A stretch of DNA of 52,254 nucleotides, from contig CATKHK010000149.1 in the NCBI GenBank assembly GCA_949751835.1, positions 1-52,254 of the forward strand. Direction: 5' to 3'. The notes under the pieces are model-generated. The model worked only from the letters and a program-made list of their open reading frames with translations, was not told the DNA's origin and ran no database searches. This stretch comes from Blepharisma japonicum. Its lineage: Eukaryota > Ciliophora > Heterotrichea > Heterotrichida > Blepharismidae. The first letter of the stretch is position 1; each line of letters opens with the position of its first letter. Positions 11,165 through 25,232 of the stretch are shown one piece after another. The translations under genes and the position numbers were made by a program.

Positions 11165-12903
11165 TTAATATAATTCGCAACGTTTTTGGCTTGACTTGCA
11201 TCCATTAGCTCCAACTCTCTTTAAGAGATTACTTACAAAAAACCTCTTATTAATATTAGCTAAATCTAATGGTGTATTACCCCTCTTACAAACTGGTGAT
11301 AGCTCGGGTCCAAAACTTAATAATTCAATAATCACATCCAAATGCCCATTTTGTGCAGCTAAATGCAAGGCTGTTCTTCCTAAATTGTCTTTTTTATTTA
11401 TATCAGCTCCCATTTCATACAGCAAAGATATAACATTAGCATTTCCACATGCAGATGAAGAAATTAGTGCAGTTCACCCAAAGCGATCTTGAATGTTAAT
11501 ATCAAAGCCGTTTATTATTAGCTTCTTTAACACTATTTCACAAGAATTTTCAGCTGCTAAAATTATCAGTGGCTTATGTGAATCATTTTTTAATAGAATT
11601 GAGTCTTTCACCCTTGTTAAAATATCTTTTTCATTGAAAAGAACCAGAAAAAGTCAATCAACGATGGCTAAAGCTAATTTTTCATCTCTTTTTAAAATAT
11701 AATACTGGGCAGCTTCATATAAAATTTCTATTAGGATTTTTATTTCGTTAAAACTTTGGGGGTTTGTTATAATATATTGGAGTTTAGGTATGAAAACTAA
11801 AAAATTTGAATGCTTGACACATGATTTGACAGGAAATGAATTTTCAATAAAATAATTTAATAAGCTGATTTTGCCTTTCAAAGCTGCAAAGCATATAAAA
11901 TTGCAAGAATTTGCTTGATAGTGCTTATCTTTATGCATATAAATGTCCAAATCATACTTTATCATTAATTTGTAAGCTCTAATTAATAATTCTTCTTGAA
12001 TTGACTTATTCATTAGCTCAATCTGAGGATATGATATACGACCATTTAATAAAGCATTGGCTGTGTTTACTTCTCCTCCTATAGAAAGCCACTCATTTAA
12101 TTTTTCCAGGTTTCCATCTTCTTCAATTTCATTTAAAAATTCATTTATATTGCTCTTAATCACTTTTGCACCTAAATTTGACAAGATTTGCTCTAAAAGC
12201 ACACTTGGATTAGTAAGAAAAATTAACTTTAAGCTATTTTTTTTACTTAATAAATCCACATTCAATTCTTCCAAGTCTGAATTATTGTCTAATTCACGGC
12301 AATATGAAAAATCTAGGACTTCAAGGGCTTTTAGCGATTTCACAATAAATATAATTCCTTTAGTGAAGTATTTGTATTTCCTGCATACAATTTCTTCAAA
12401 TTTGTAAACGTTTGAGCGATATATTCATACCCTATTTTTGTGTAAGATGAGTGATTTGAGACTTTTAGCTCTTCTAAAGAATGCTTATAATGAGCCTGTT
12501 TTCCTAGTATTTTTGTTGCATTGCGATATAATAATTTTCAAAGAGACTCAAAGTTTATATTATTGTTTATCAGATTAAGCTTTAGCAGTCACGGTTGTGA
12601 AAAAATTAGATCTGCTAAGGCTTTTGCATCAATTGTGACATTTCTAAGATCGAGGGACTCCAATTTAAGAGGCTTTTTGGTAGAGTTATTAAGAAATTTT
12701 TCTGAAAGCACATCACAAATTAGCCTGTCAAAGTTGCCTGGTTGAAGTCTTCTTTGTGCTGATCTTTGGAATGTCACAATTAGATAAGAGTTCTCTATAG
12801 CTTTGCTTCAAGTCTTGCAAACTAATTTAAGTCTGCATATTTCAGGAAATGGGCCAATTGTTGTTAATATAAGCGAAAGGACTGGGATAGGAAATTTATT
12901 CAT
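11165..12903 (-). CDS. F-box, leucine-rich and ankyrin repeat protein, one apparent 1-nt deletion
   Basis: The start ATG is at 12903 and the stop TAA at 11165. Residues 1-40 form an F-box-like helix set (IPVLSLIL, CRLKLVCKTW; the Trp is TGA). Leucine-rich repeats follow (LKLESLDLRNVTI, LEELKVSN, SLKALEVLDFSYC), then a helical region and C-terminal ankyrin repeats (FGWTALISSSACGN with TGA for Trp at 11474-11476; LGRTALHLAAQNGHLDVI). The frame changes once near 12368-12373, between LKKLYAGNT and FTKGIIFIVK. Total length is one base short of a multiple of three, so a single lost base explains everything (579 aa when compensated). F-box proteins normally recruit substrates to SCF ubiquitin ligases through repeats such as these. 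The gap could be a sequencing error, a recent mutation, or a real frameshift site; no 15-16 nt intron fits. Confidence 0.7.
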
Positions 12904-14008
12904 TATAAAATTATTTCATTTTCATATCAAATCATTTAATTTATTAGTATTTTAGTATATAAGTAAACTTCATTATCTTACTTTAAATGTGAAATCTTAT
13001 TAAAATGCTATACTCCTGATTTAAAATAATCTATTGTAAAGCAAGTGTCACGCTCTTATCCAAAATCGGACGATACCTCCATTTTTAACAATGAAAAAAA
13101 TTCTCTAATCTTCCTGTGTCTTAGAGCCGATAGATTCTAATTGAGCTCCAGAACTCTTTTTATTTTGATTTCATTACAAAACAAGACCAATATAATTGTT
13201 CTATTTAAGTTTTCATTTGCTCCTTCTGCATCAGGAAAAAAATTGATATAAATATATGGCTATATAAGAAAAATAAGTTAGGAGAGCAAGCTGTCATATG
13301 CATATACATTTATTCTTTAATTTAAATAAAATTATTAGATAATATTAGATTAAACTCAGAAATATCACGCAGATAATAAAAAATTAGATTATCTTCAAAT
13401 TTTCGATGAGAAGAATTTCAAAAAAAAACTTGCAAAAATTTTAATATAAATAGGCATATTAAATTGCATACATTCTCCTCACACTATCTCAATTGTCTAT
13501 TTAGTGAATAATCCGATACCTTCAAATGCTAAAATGGCTTTTAAAGCTGAGCATCTTAAAAATTAAAAGCTGTTTCACTTCTTAAATCTAAGTATCTTGC
13601 TAAAATTTATTAAAATTTTAGTGACTGTTATTCAAATAGCTCTTAAACAAAATCAGTTAGGTCGACCAATTCCAATTTTTACTTAATTAATCTGAATTTA
13701 CTCATTGTCTTGTAATATTTATTCTTCGCCTATAATTTATTTTTAATCTCAGCCTTTTAATCTCATCAACTCAGGATTTATTTTTTAAGGTGTCTCACCT
13801 TTTCTTAACCTGCTTTCTAATTTTATCCTTAAATTATTAAAAGAATTATAAATGACCAATAAATTCAGTTTTTGCTGGCTTAAATGGATCATAATGTCAA
13901 TTATAAACTCACCACAAACAGAAAATCTCAAAAGACCTGCTTCTCATGATTTATTATTTTACTCATAATTTTATTCATATCTTAAACATAAAATTCGAAC
14001 TTAATTGA
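12904..14008. other. Intergenic spacer between divergent genes
   Basis: About 1.1 kb of AT-rich sequence separating the minus-strand F-box gene from the plus-strand fibrocystin-L-like gene. Stops are frequent in all frames; no gene or RNA was recognised. It must hold both upstream regulatory regions. Confidence 0.5.
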
Positions 14009-17000
14009 ATGGCTTATAATAATATGCTGTTAATAACACTCATTATTGAGGCTTTGTTTATAGCTTCAATCGGTATAGAAATCTCAGGTATCTCTACAGA
14101 TCCTTCGACTCCAAATCAGGGATACCTGACTGGTTCAGTAGCTGGAGGCACAACCCTTTATATCCGAGGCATTTTCGACTCTGAAGACCCAGCATCAAGT
14201 CTAATTTACATTGACGGCCAAAACTGCACTATCATAGAGTTTTATTCCTCTGGAAGCTATCTGCAATGCATAACCCCTCCGTCTAAACATCCTAATGGAG
14301 CGACAGTCCAAATCACTGCACTTTATTATAACACTGAAATTCTGGTGGGCCAAGGCGTAAGCATGGAATTCACCTACACCAAATGAAGCACGCCTGTAGT
14401 TTTTTACATGAATCCAGCTGAGGCAGTTCCAGGAGATGAGGTAAGTTTTGTTGGGAGGTGAATGACCACTTCTTGGACTCAATTCGAAAATGCAAAAACA
14501 GATACCCAAAATATGATCATGTACTTACTGGATTCAAGCCAAACTTTTGGATCTTGGGATGTCATGAACCTAACTGCGGTGCTAGGAGACAATGATCATG
14601 GAGATAAAAACTCAATTATTAAGCTTAATGGCCCTTATGGATATGGCTGAAATCTTTGGAATGGGTATCAGTATGATATTTTCCAAGGTGTTTCGTACAA
14701 TTTTAGAGCTCTGGCAAGGATTGATAAGATTTCTGCAAGTAGTGGAAGTGCAGCTGGTGGTCAAACTCTGACGATTGAAGGAGAGGGCTTCCCGCTAACG
14801 TCATCATGGGTTAGGGTTGAGATAGATGGGAATGATTGCGATGTGGTAAATCTTGAGTACTCAAAAATTACTTGTAATACGTCTCCATCAATGCAGAGCA
14901 CCAGCTCATTAATATATGAAGGCAGTGCTGGGCTGATCAGACAACTATGGAGCGACCAATCAACAATTTCATTAAACTTTGACGATTTAGTCAGCATAAA
15001 TCCTAACTTTACCTTTAATATAGCAACTGCGCAGATCCCAAGAGACGAAGACACTTACATAAGAGACAAAATGTATGGCCTCTTCAAGGCGCCAGTCACC
15101 GGAAACTACAGCTTTTTTGTCTCTTCTGATGACTACTGCGAAATTTTCTTATCCTCAAGTGATAATTCTACTACTAAAACCTCAGTCTTTAAATATCAAG
15201 GCTCCACTTCATTAAGAGATCAGTTCAGCAGAACTGTTCCAAGCGCCAATATTGAGCTAGAAAAAGATAAAAATTACTACATAGAAATTAGACATACCCA
15301 AGGAAGTGGGTCAAGCCACTTAGATGTCGGCGTCAAAATCTCGAACTCCAGCTTGCCAAATACTATGCCTTATATCCAGAATTTGCAGATTTTGCCTGCT
15401 GACGTAGTCTATGAGGTCCAAACCCTTAAAATATTTGGGACAAATTCAGGACCTACTGGTGGAAGGCTTAGGCTGGTCTATGGAACCCAAGTAAGAGACC
15501 CAATCGACTGGAATGCAGACTCTGGGATGTGAACCTGCTCCGATATCCTTAACCAAACTTATTATTTAGGCTTAGCAGGATCTCTTTCATGTCTAGGGTT
15601 TTGGCAAGACAGTAACACTTTGGCTTACAACCTTACTTTTAACTATTTGGTCTCTGATAAGAGATACAAGTTCTCAGCAGATACCACTCTTTTCCAGCCC
15701 TCAAGCATGATTTCTATTTCAAACACGAAGTATCCAGGTACAACAACAGTCAGTGGGAAGTTTAAATTAGGCTTTAGAAATGCAACTTCTCAGTGGTTTG
15801 ATATCAGCACTTCTGTTGACAATTTGCAGTTTTACTTAAACCAGCAGGTTGAGCCGTTTGAGAACAATTTAATTATTTATGGCTCTAGCACTGGATTTCC
15901 TTTTAAGGTCCTGCTTGCTCTGCCGTGGTATATGTTTGATGGAAAGAGCTTTGATAGCATCTCTGTTGCAGATACAAATTTTACTGGAGGAAATATAGAA
16001 GGATCATCAGATCCAACAAGTATTACGATTAATATAGACACAGTGTATTTGCCAACTGATGGCGCATACTGGCCTGTAATACCATCAGACTTCTTGAGGA
16101 CTGCAGAATCCTCTCCTCAGGTAAGAGTTTGGGTGAATAATACCTTAGCAATGTGCAGAGGAGACTGCAGCTATCAGTACCTCTCATACCCATCATTTGC
16201 CGAAATTAATAGTTTTGCCCAAACTTTAAGCACTCTTACCATTACAGGTGAAAATTTCCCGACAGATTCAAGCACTCTTTCAGTATCTTTAGGATACGCT
16301 GACTGTACTGATATTTCTTCAACTATTTCCCAAATAACTTGTACAGTTCAGCAAGGCGTTTATGGCAACTATCAGCCAATAGTAACAATTTCTGGACAAG
16401 GAATAATTCCTATAGACCCATCATTTACTGATATGATAAGCTTTTCTCTATCAGTAGATTCAGTTTCTCCTGCTTCAGGAAGCATTATGGGAGGCACCAC
16501 AGTTACCATTACAGGAAGCGGCTTTTATAATTCTCTAGATAACCCGAACTACCAACAAGTTGTATATATTCAAGATTCTCCTTGTGAAGTAATAAGTACA
16601 TCAACTACCGAAATTCAATGCATCACAAGTGAGCAGACAGGCTCGGGAGCAGATTTAGAAGTATTTGTGAATGGACATCAAGCGACCTTAGCCTATTCTC
16701 TTTATAGCTCAAGCAGTACTCCTCAAGTCACTTCAGTGAGCCCAGATTACGCAAGCACTACTTTTCAGACAGATATTGTGATCCAAGGCAGCTTGTTTTC
16801 AGATAATCCTGATGATATATCTGTTAAAGTTGGAAAACAAATGTGCTTTGTGAAGAGCTCAACAAGTACTGAAATTCACTGCAGTATATTGGGAGGACCA
16901 GGTGGAGTATTTCAAATGCAAATATTTATAGCTCAATATGGCTATGCCCAGTTCCAAGAGCCGCTAAGCAATAATTATGAGTTTAAATTTGATATTCTGT

Positions 17001-20000
17001 CAATTAGTCCTATAATTGGGTCAATTAATGGTGGGACAGAAATCACTATAACTGGACATGGATTTTCAGACAGACCAAGCACATTGCTAGCATTTATAGG
17101 AGATGAGTATCATCCATGCACTATTACAAAAGTAAAAAACGAAACGATAATTTGTACATCATCTGCTTATTCATCTGAGCTAACAAAAGATCATAATTAC
17201 AGAATATTTGTGGTAGGAAGAGTTCAAATTGAGACCACTTGCAAAGGCTCTTGCACTTTTGCGTGGTCAGATGCATCTACTCCAGTAGTTTCTTCAATAT
17301 CTCCAAATATTGGTGCCTCAGGAGATGCTATCACCATTACAGGCTCAAATTTTGGATCAAAGCCAAGCAGTGTTCATTTTTCATTCGGAGGTGTAGAAGC
17401 TAGCATCATTTCTTGCTCTGATACTGAAATAGTGGCTACAGTTCCAAGCACCAAAAATGTCCATCCAACTTTGAAGCTTGAAATAGATGGCAAAGGTCTT
17501 GGGACTCTTTCAGAGTTCACGTTTACGAATAATGTGGTTGTGGCTAATGTCAGTCCTAAAACAATTTCTCAAGGTGGTGAGGATATCACGATAACTGGGT
17601 CTGGCTTTGACAATGGAATGGCTTTTGCATTTGGCTTGGTTTCTTGCACTGTCACTCAAATAACAGACACTCAAGTGTTTTGCAAAGCAGGACCTTCTAG
17701 TTCAAGCAGTACTCCTCAGTCATTAGTGATTACTGGATCTGGATCATTTTCATGCTCAGACGATTCCTCTTGTGCTATCACTTATTCATCTTCGTTTACC
17801 CCAAAATTAGGCTCATCAACTTCTGGATTTTTAACAATCCCATTCACAGCTCCTACAGGTGGCGACGCTGTTGATGAAACCACTGTGAAAGCTTGGCTAG
17901 GGACTAGTCTTTGTCCATTAAAAAGTGTCAGCTCCACTGAGATTGTCTGCACTCCAAGCGTTGCTGCAGGAAGCTATACAATAACATTACATGTAGACGG
18001 ATATGGATACTCCACAGGAAGCTTAACCTCTAAGATTACCCTTACTATTGCAAATGTTGATACATTGCCATCTTCTTATGCAGGTGGCCAAAACGTAACT
18101 TTGACTGGAACAGGACTAAGCGAAAGCTTAGGAGTTTATCTATGTGGATTCCAATGCATAGTTCAGACTGCGACTGGAGACTCTTTAACTTGTCTAACCC
18201 CTCGGCTAATTACTGCATACTCACAAGAAACATTCAAATTGGCAGATTCACCAACCCAGCTGACAAATTTCACTGTGATCTCTAGTACCACAGGCGGAGA
18301 AGTTGCATTTGATGGAAATCCAAGTACTTCTTATAGAGACACAAAGAATAATTTTGCATATGTAGGAGTAGACGCTGGAGAAGGCCGCTACATTCAGCTC
18401 ACACAAGTTACTCTTATAGGAGGCGGACCAAGCAATAATTATTACAAATATCTAGTCGGCACTGTCATTCAAGGCTCCCAAGACAATGTGACTTGGGATA
18501 GTCTTTACAACTATACAATAGTCACTGACTATACTAATAAATGGAACGTACCTCAAAATACCCAACCTTCTGACAACTATCCTGTCTACACCTATAGATA
18601 TTATCGTCTATATAAAGAATTTGCAGGCAATGACTACTATATCAATGAAGTGACCATATTTGGCTTTATAGGTCTCACTGAGACAGCTCAAGATATAACT
18701 TGTGATTTGACTACAAGTTATCTTCCTAACTCTGGCAGACTGCTCCAGTCGTGGTCATCTGCAGTCCAGTATCAGTCTTCTATTACTCCTTATATCAAAG
18801 ATTTCTCTCCAAAATTTGGGACAAGTCTTGGAGGTGACACAGTCTACTTTTACGGCTCCAACTTTGGCGACCAGACAACAGCTTCTCAAGTAGAAATATT
18901 AATTGACGAGGTGGCTTGCCAAGTTACATATGTCAATAATACACAAATTAGGTGCATAACTTCAGCAAGACCGAATTACGTCCCATCTTCTTTGGTAATG
19001 AGCATTTCTGGGGTTGGGTCTGTTATAACTCATGGGATGACTTATCTGTATGCAGAAAGGTGGAGTGATCACGCTACATGGGGAGGAGAAGTCCCGCCAT
19101 TTGAAGGAGAGACTGTGTGGATCCCTCAAGGACAAAATATTTTAATAGACGTTGCAACTCCTCATTTGGGCTTGATTTTAGTAGAAGGAAGCTTGATAAT
19201 TGAAGATATTGCAGGGCTTAGCATAGACGCTGACTATATCTTTGTCCATGGAGGTCTCTTGCAAATAGGCACAGAAAAAGAGCCATTCCAAAACGATTTT
19301 ACCATAACAATTCATGGAGACAGAAATTCTGCCTTATTGCCTTACTATGGCAGTCAGTTTATAGCTTTCAGGACAGGAGTTTTAGATATCCACGGAGTGC
19401 CAAGAAACCCAACCTGGACTGTAATAGACGGCACAATTACCCCAGGCGATATTATTTTCAAAGTAGCTGAATCAGTTGACTGGAAAGCTGGGGAAGAAAT
19501 TGTAGTTGCTTCTACCTCATTTGACCATAATGAAGCCGAAATGATGACTATTGACTCTGTAAACGGTTATGAAATTACTGTGACTACTCCTTTTAAGTAT
19601 AAACATTATGGAGAAATCGAGACATATGGGAGCGATACCATGGACATGAGGGCTGAAGTCGGACTTTTGACTCGAAATATTAAAATTCAAGGCGGGCCTG
19701 AAGGCGTCCCTCAAGAATGTGGTGTCCATCTCATGCTTTTTGCTCCAGGTGACGAGGCTTGTATAGGTAGAATTGAATATGCTGAGTTTTATCATGCAGG
19801 GCAAGCTTACAGACTGGGCAGGTACCCAATCCATTTCCATATGATTGGAAAGGTAAGTCTTTCTTATATCAGAGGCAACTCAATTCATCATACGTTTAAT
19901 AGAGCTATAACCACCCATGGCGTCCATTACCAAACCCTTGAAAACAATGTGGCATACAGGAATAAAGGACATGCCTATTTTATTGAAGACGGGATTGAGA

Positions 20001-23000
20001 CTATGAATAAATTCCACCATAATTTGGGGATAGGCACAATAGCATCTTTTTCTCTGCTGAATACTGACCAAATGCCAGCCACCTTTTGGATTACCAACCC
20101 AAATAACTTTTTCTGGGAAAATCATGCAGCTGGGTCAGACAATTTTGGGTACTGGATTTCACCTCCTGAAAACCCTGGTGGCCCTTCAGCGACTACACTT
20201 ATTTGTCCTCCGTTTTTACCTTTGGGAGAGTTCAAGGACAACACAGCTCATTCTAATGGGCAGTATGGCTTCAGGATCTGGCTGGGACATGTCCCACTTG
20301 CAGATCCATGCTCTCCAGGTCGAGATTTGTCCTTATTAGACCCATTCTCAGTTAATACAGCTATAACAGCTAACTACTACAGATATACCGGCTGGAAAAA
20401 TCAACAGGATGGAGCCATTGCAGAGGACGTAGGAGACGTCAGATTTATAGACTTCAAAGTGGCTGATCACCATAAAAACGGAATCGAAATTTCTTATACA
20501 GAGTTTTCTGAGCCTTACCAGACTGCAAGAATTACTGGTGCTTTAATTATAGGCAAGTCTGGGAATACTGAAAATGACGTCGCAGGAGCTATAGGGCTAA
20601 CAACTCCACAGACAGATGGACTTTTGGTGCAAAACATAAGATTTTATAATTTTGACGATAATATGTATCCTCTTGGAGACGAGTCCCACTCAGAAAATGT
20701 TGAGGTTAGAGACTGGGGTGGGAGAATGCATATGCTTTCTGGGCTGTCTTTTACAAATTCCCACAAGAGAATTTCTTGGAATATTCCTTATAGAGGCATT
20801 TTTAAGATTCTTGATGAGAGCTATAACGGAGTTGCAAATTCTTATGTAACTGCCTATTGGCCTCATCTTCTGACTCCTGAGTGTGTTCATGAGCCTGATT
20901 TGTATCATGCAATTGTGTGCCAGCCTAATGTATCTGTTAAGAGAGTCCTTTTCTATAACCAATCGCCATTTGGCTTATTTGCATTTCAAAATTTACATAT
21001 CCGCAGAACTTCTGGCAGCCAAATTCCTGAAGAAACCTACGAAGTAACTATAAACGGGACATCAGTTAACCAAACTCAGCCGATATGGTCATCTCTTCCT
21101 ATGACAAAAGCTTGCCAAAAGAAAGACCCGCTTAAAGCATGGGGTATTCCTGTCGTAACTGGCTACAACTATACTCTTTTCTGGGGACGAGGCTGGCCAC
21201 TTGACTGAATGGACATGGACATCAGAGCTGAACAATTTGACAACGATAACCAATGGGTAATTCTCGACATGAACTTTACTGACCATAGAGAAATGTTCAA
21301 TGTCACCCGTGGAATACTTCCTTCTTCAGTCAATAAAACAGCTCCTAACTTTTCAGACCCCACACAAATGAAGTCTGTTAAGCAGTTTTCCCCAACCACT
21401 GATACCTCAGGTACTTTTTGGTGGGATAACTCAACTGATGTCCGAAGGTTCCAGATTATGTTTAATGGGGTAAATGACCATAAATATCAATACGGAAATT
21501 TCCATTTGCATGCTTATAGGTGCTTTGGAGACCATTGCAGTGATTTAGACGTCACCGACAATAATTTGCAGAATTTGACGTTGGTATATTGGAGTGACCC
21601 TACAATTTGGCCTGATAAAAAGCTGCCAGTTGCTGGGCAAAATGTATATATCCTGAACACTTGGCATTTAATGCTTGATATAGAAACCCCAGTGCTGCAG
21701 TATATAGAAATTAATGGGATTTTGGAATTTGACCGGACCCAAAACGCGACGCTGCACTCTAATTGGATTTTTGTAAGAGGTGGAAAACTGGTGAGTGGTA
21801 GTGAAGAATACCCAATTCCACCTAATATTTTCCATACAATTACTCTTCATGGGTATCCTAACTCTCCTGAGTTCGCCTTTATGAATGACATTGAAGGAGG
21901 CAACAAAGTGCTTGCAGTCACTGGAACAGTCGAAATGCACGGATATCCTAAGGCTCCATGGACTTTATTGTCCCAAAATGCATATCCAGGAGACACTGCT
22001 ATTTTTGTAGATAGCGTTGACTGGAGCGTAGGTGATGAAATTGTGATCGCTCCTTCTGGCTTTGATTATAATGAAGCTGAAACCTTTGTAGTCCAAGATA
22101 TAATTGGCGCACTGCCTCAGTATAAGATTCCTGCTATGAACTCTTCAAGAATACTAATAGACTTTTCAGCTGACAATGACTGGATTAAAGCCAATAGTCT
22201 CAGAAATGCAGGTAAAAACCCAAGTAATACTGACCAAAGTTTGTCCCAAGAATCAGTGGCAGGAACTTCTACTGGGATTTCTAAGATTATCCTCAATAAA
22301 CCTCTCCAGTTTTACCACTCTGGAGTACAAATGCAGATCCAAGGACAAATAGTAGACACCAGGACAGAGGTAGGAGTTCTTAATAGAAATGTAAAAATCC
22401 AAGGTGATGGCTACGTCGGCTGGGGCTGTACTTCAGTAGTCAGTGATTTCTATGACGTTTTAACTTCAAATAATGTACCAGTCTGGAGATATAGCTCTGT
22501 CAACTTAACCAATGTAGAGTTTTATCAATGCGCCCAAGAAGACACATTTAAGGCTGCACTCAGGTTTGGCCTAGGTGGAAAAATCCAATCAAGAGTCCAT
22601 AACTCAGTGGTTCGTGAATCCTACTCCTTTGCAGTCAGCATGATCCAGACCAGCAATGTCGAGTTTTCCAGCAACTTAATTTACAAGACTTTGTGGAAAG
22701 GAGTTGTAGGCTCTGAAATTCAAAACGTCTCCTACACTGACAATTTAGTAATTGGGACGATGAACCGTGGGTTTTTGACAAACGACCTTGACGTTCCAGC
22801 CTGTTTCTTTATCTGTGCAGATCCTCCTAACTGTGTAAATATCACTACTGTCAGAAATAGAGGGGTTGGCTGTGGCTTGACTTCTTTTATGCTGGGCGGG
22901 CAAGACTGTAACAGCAATAAGGTTACTCATTATGTCGCTGACAATATAGCTCACTCTTCGTCGATTGGGTATGTCATAAGTGGACAAGACGGAGTCAGCT

Positions 23001-25114
23001 GTGTGAGTGCAAATAACCTAAAAGCGTGGTTTTGTGAGCAAGGTATAGGAGCCCAAGGCGGGACTGTGTATACATTCAAGCTATCAGGCTTAGTCCTTGT
23101 AGAAAATCAAATGGGGTTGGCTATAAGAGGATCCTATGAAGATGATTTTGACCACCATACAAGCTATATTTCAGACAGTTTATTTGTAGGAAGAACTCAG
23201 CAGAGCTACTGCGACGGCAGTAATTGTGCAATTGCAGACTGTATAGATAGAAAAGGCCTTATAACTGGAGTTTTTGATGTAAAAATCAAGACTCTTGGGT
23301 ATGCTGATAAGCTGTCTGCTCCTATTTATGGAGCTATGAAGATGGAGTGTGGCTATGGCCATTGGGAGCTCTCCTCAAATACTTTTATTAACTTTGTACG
23401 CTCTGCGTGTGGAAGAGATTATGCCATGGCTGGCAACGACTTAGTTCCTAACTTATCATGGCCTTCACTGTTCTCAAAAACTTCATTTATTAATGTAGAT
23501 TCCTCGTCTATTGCCTGGATGCCTAAGCCTGATGTCAGTCTTATTGGAGTTGGCTTTTGTGGAAACTGGGTATGCACAGGGGAAAATAATATTCTTATTC
23601 AAGATATAGATGGCTCAATTACAGGCAGCACACTAGGAGGCGCAATAATCCCATATGTCCCAGGAATTGCTAATCTCAAAATATGTAAAGCAAATAGCCA
23701 GGGGCAGTCTTTTATGTGCCCATATGACACAGCAACAGGCGAGTTTTACGAATTCGTGATATTTGAGTCTATGGACGTTGACAAGTGGAATAGGACTTTT
23801 TCTCCTTTAAACATCACATCATTTGATATTGGAAATGGAAATGCTTTCCAAAGCTTCAGCACTGGAGGGTTTAGGAATGACCTGAACGAGTATGAAGATA
23901 TGGGCTGGATTGGATTTTATAGAGATAATGCACATTTAAGCAGATTTGGGTCAATTATTTATACAGGACAATATTATAACCTGACAATGACTGGAACCCC
24001 ACCAGGAAAAATGACTGTTGTGACTGAAGCCAGCTTGGACTCTTCAAAAGGATTTGTGATGGCACTTAGGTATGATTCTCCACAAATTATCAATGTATAT
24101 ATAAATGGGACTAAAATAAAAGCTTTGCAGTATGATGGTGTCTCAACCCCAGTCTGCCAGCTCTCAGACCCAACTGGTACTAATCGTTGGTTCCATGAAA
24201 ACGCTACAATCCAGTGGGTGCAAAGAGGAAATGCCAATATTACCTTGGTCCAGACCAGCTCAGTCCAGCTGACAATGGAGCTAGATATGACACTGAAAGA
24301 GTTTTACAGCAATACGACCCGCGCTACTTTTATTGACAGACTGGCATCAGTCTTAAATATTCCTTCTTATAGGATCAGAATTGCGAGCGTAAAGCAGGGG
24401 TCTGTTATTCTGAACATGATGGTAGAGCCTGATGAGAATTTAGAAGGAAAAACAAGTTCATCAGGGACTTCTATGGCAGACGAAGAGCTACAGAGCATTA
24501 ATACCAAAATTAATCAGCTGGCTAGTAACAGTGCTTCACTTTCACAAAGTCTAGGAGTGACTATTATGGCAGTCACCTCAAAAACCTCAGTTGTCTCTTC
24601 TTCACAAACAGACACAAGGTCTAGTAGCAGCAGCGGAAGTTCAGGGGATAGTGGAAATAATAACCCTGGAGGGAACACTGGAGGAAATAACGGAGGAAAC
24701 ACTGATAATGGAGGGGGTAGCTATAACCCTGGAGGAAACATTATATTTGAAGGACATTTCAACGAAGCGATGAGTGACTGGGTGGTTGGACTTTTGGTAG
24801 GACTGATTTTATTAGTGATGGCAACTGGCTCGGTTCTTGCTTATACGTTCAGCAGGAGAAAGAGGTTTTCGTTAGAAGAACCGGGATCTACCAAAATTCG
24901 TCCTATTTTGGAAGAAGTAGATGAGCAAAATGCTTTGTCTTTTGATTCACCTAAAAAATCTGCTTTTCAGTTTGAAGAAGGGGATGCTCGCAATTTCCAT
25001 CGAGTTTTCACGAAGGATGAGGAAAATAAAGAAGTGGAGGCAGATACAGTCAAGGTAGTGGAAGACATAGAGCCTGTTCATCACTCACACCATGCGTCTC
25101 TTGTGGACGTTTAG
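14009..25114 (+). CDS. Fibrocystin-L (PKHD1L1)-like giant surface receptor
   Basis: One intronless frame of 3701 aa ends in TAG; five TGA codons (residues 126, 151, 214, 508, 2400) read as Trp. Order: signal peptide 1-22; TIG/IPT repeats from about 25; a PA14-like domain near 300-460 (GLFKAPVTGNYSFFVSSDD); further TIG repeats about 735-1400 (SPASGSIMGGTTVTITGSGF); a discoidin-like domain about 1404-1559 (GNPSTSYRD, YRYYRLYK); another TIG; G8 domain 1 near 1683-1778 (ATWGGEVPPFEGETVWIP); parallel beta-helix repeats (HFHMIG, SYIRGNSIHHTFNRA); G8 domain 2 near 2525-2615; a second beta-helix; a possible SEA-like segment near 3430-3500; a Ser/Gly/Asn linker about 3535-3578; a transmembrane helix about 3590-3612; and a cytoplasmic tail of about 90 residues. 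The architecture matches animal PKHD1L1 (about 4200 aa), a ciliary or surface protein. Adhesion or sensing at the ciliate surface is inferred. Confidence 0.93.
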
Positions 25115-25232
25115 TCTCAAGTAGACTTAAATAAGTAAAAATCTTTATCATAAAATTATTTTGTGCTGTTTTGGCATAGAAAATGCATATATTTAAATAT
25201 CACCAAAGCTCTTAATATCTTAATATATATTT

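Noticed and set aside
19517-19840. Long antisense open frames inside the fibrocystin-L-like gene
   Set aside because: They are shadows of the strongly biased coding strand and show no domain or signal of their own.
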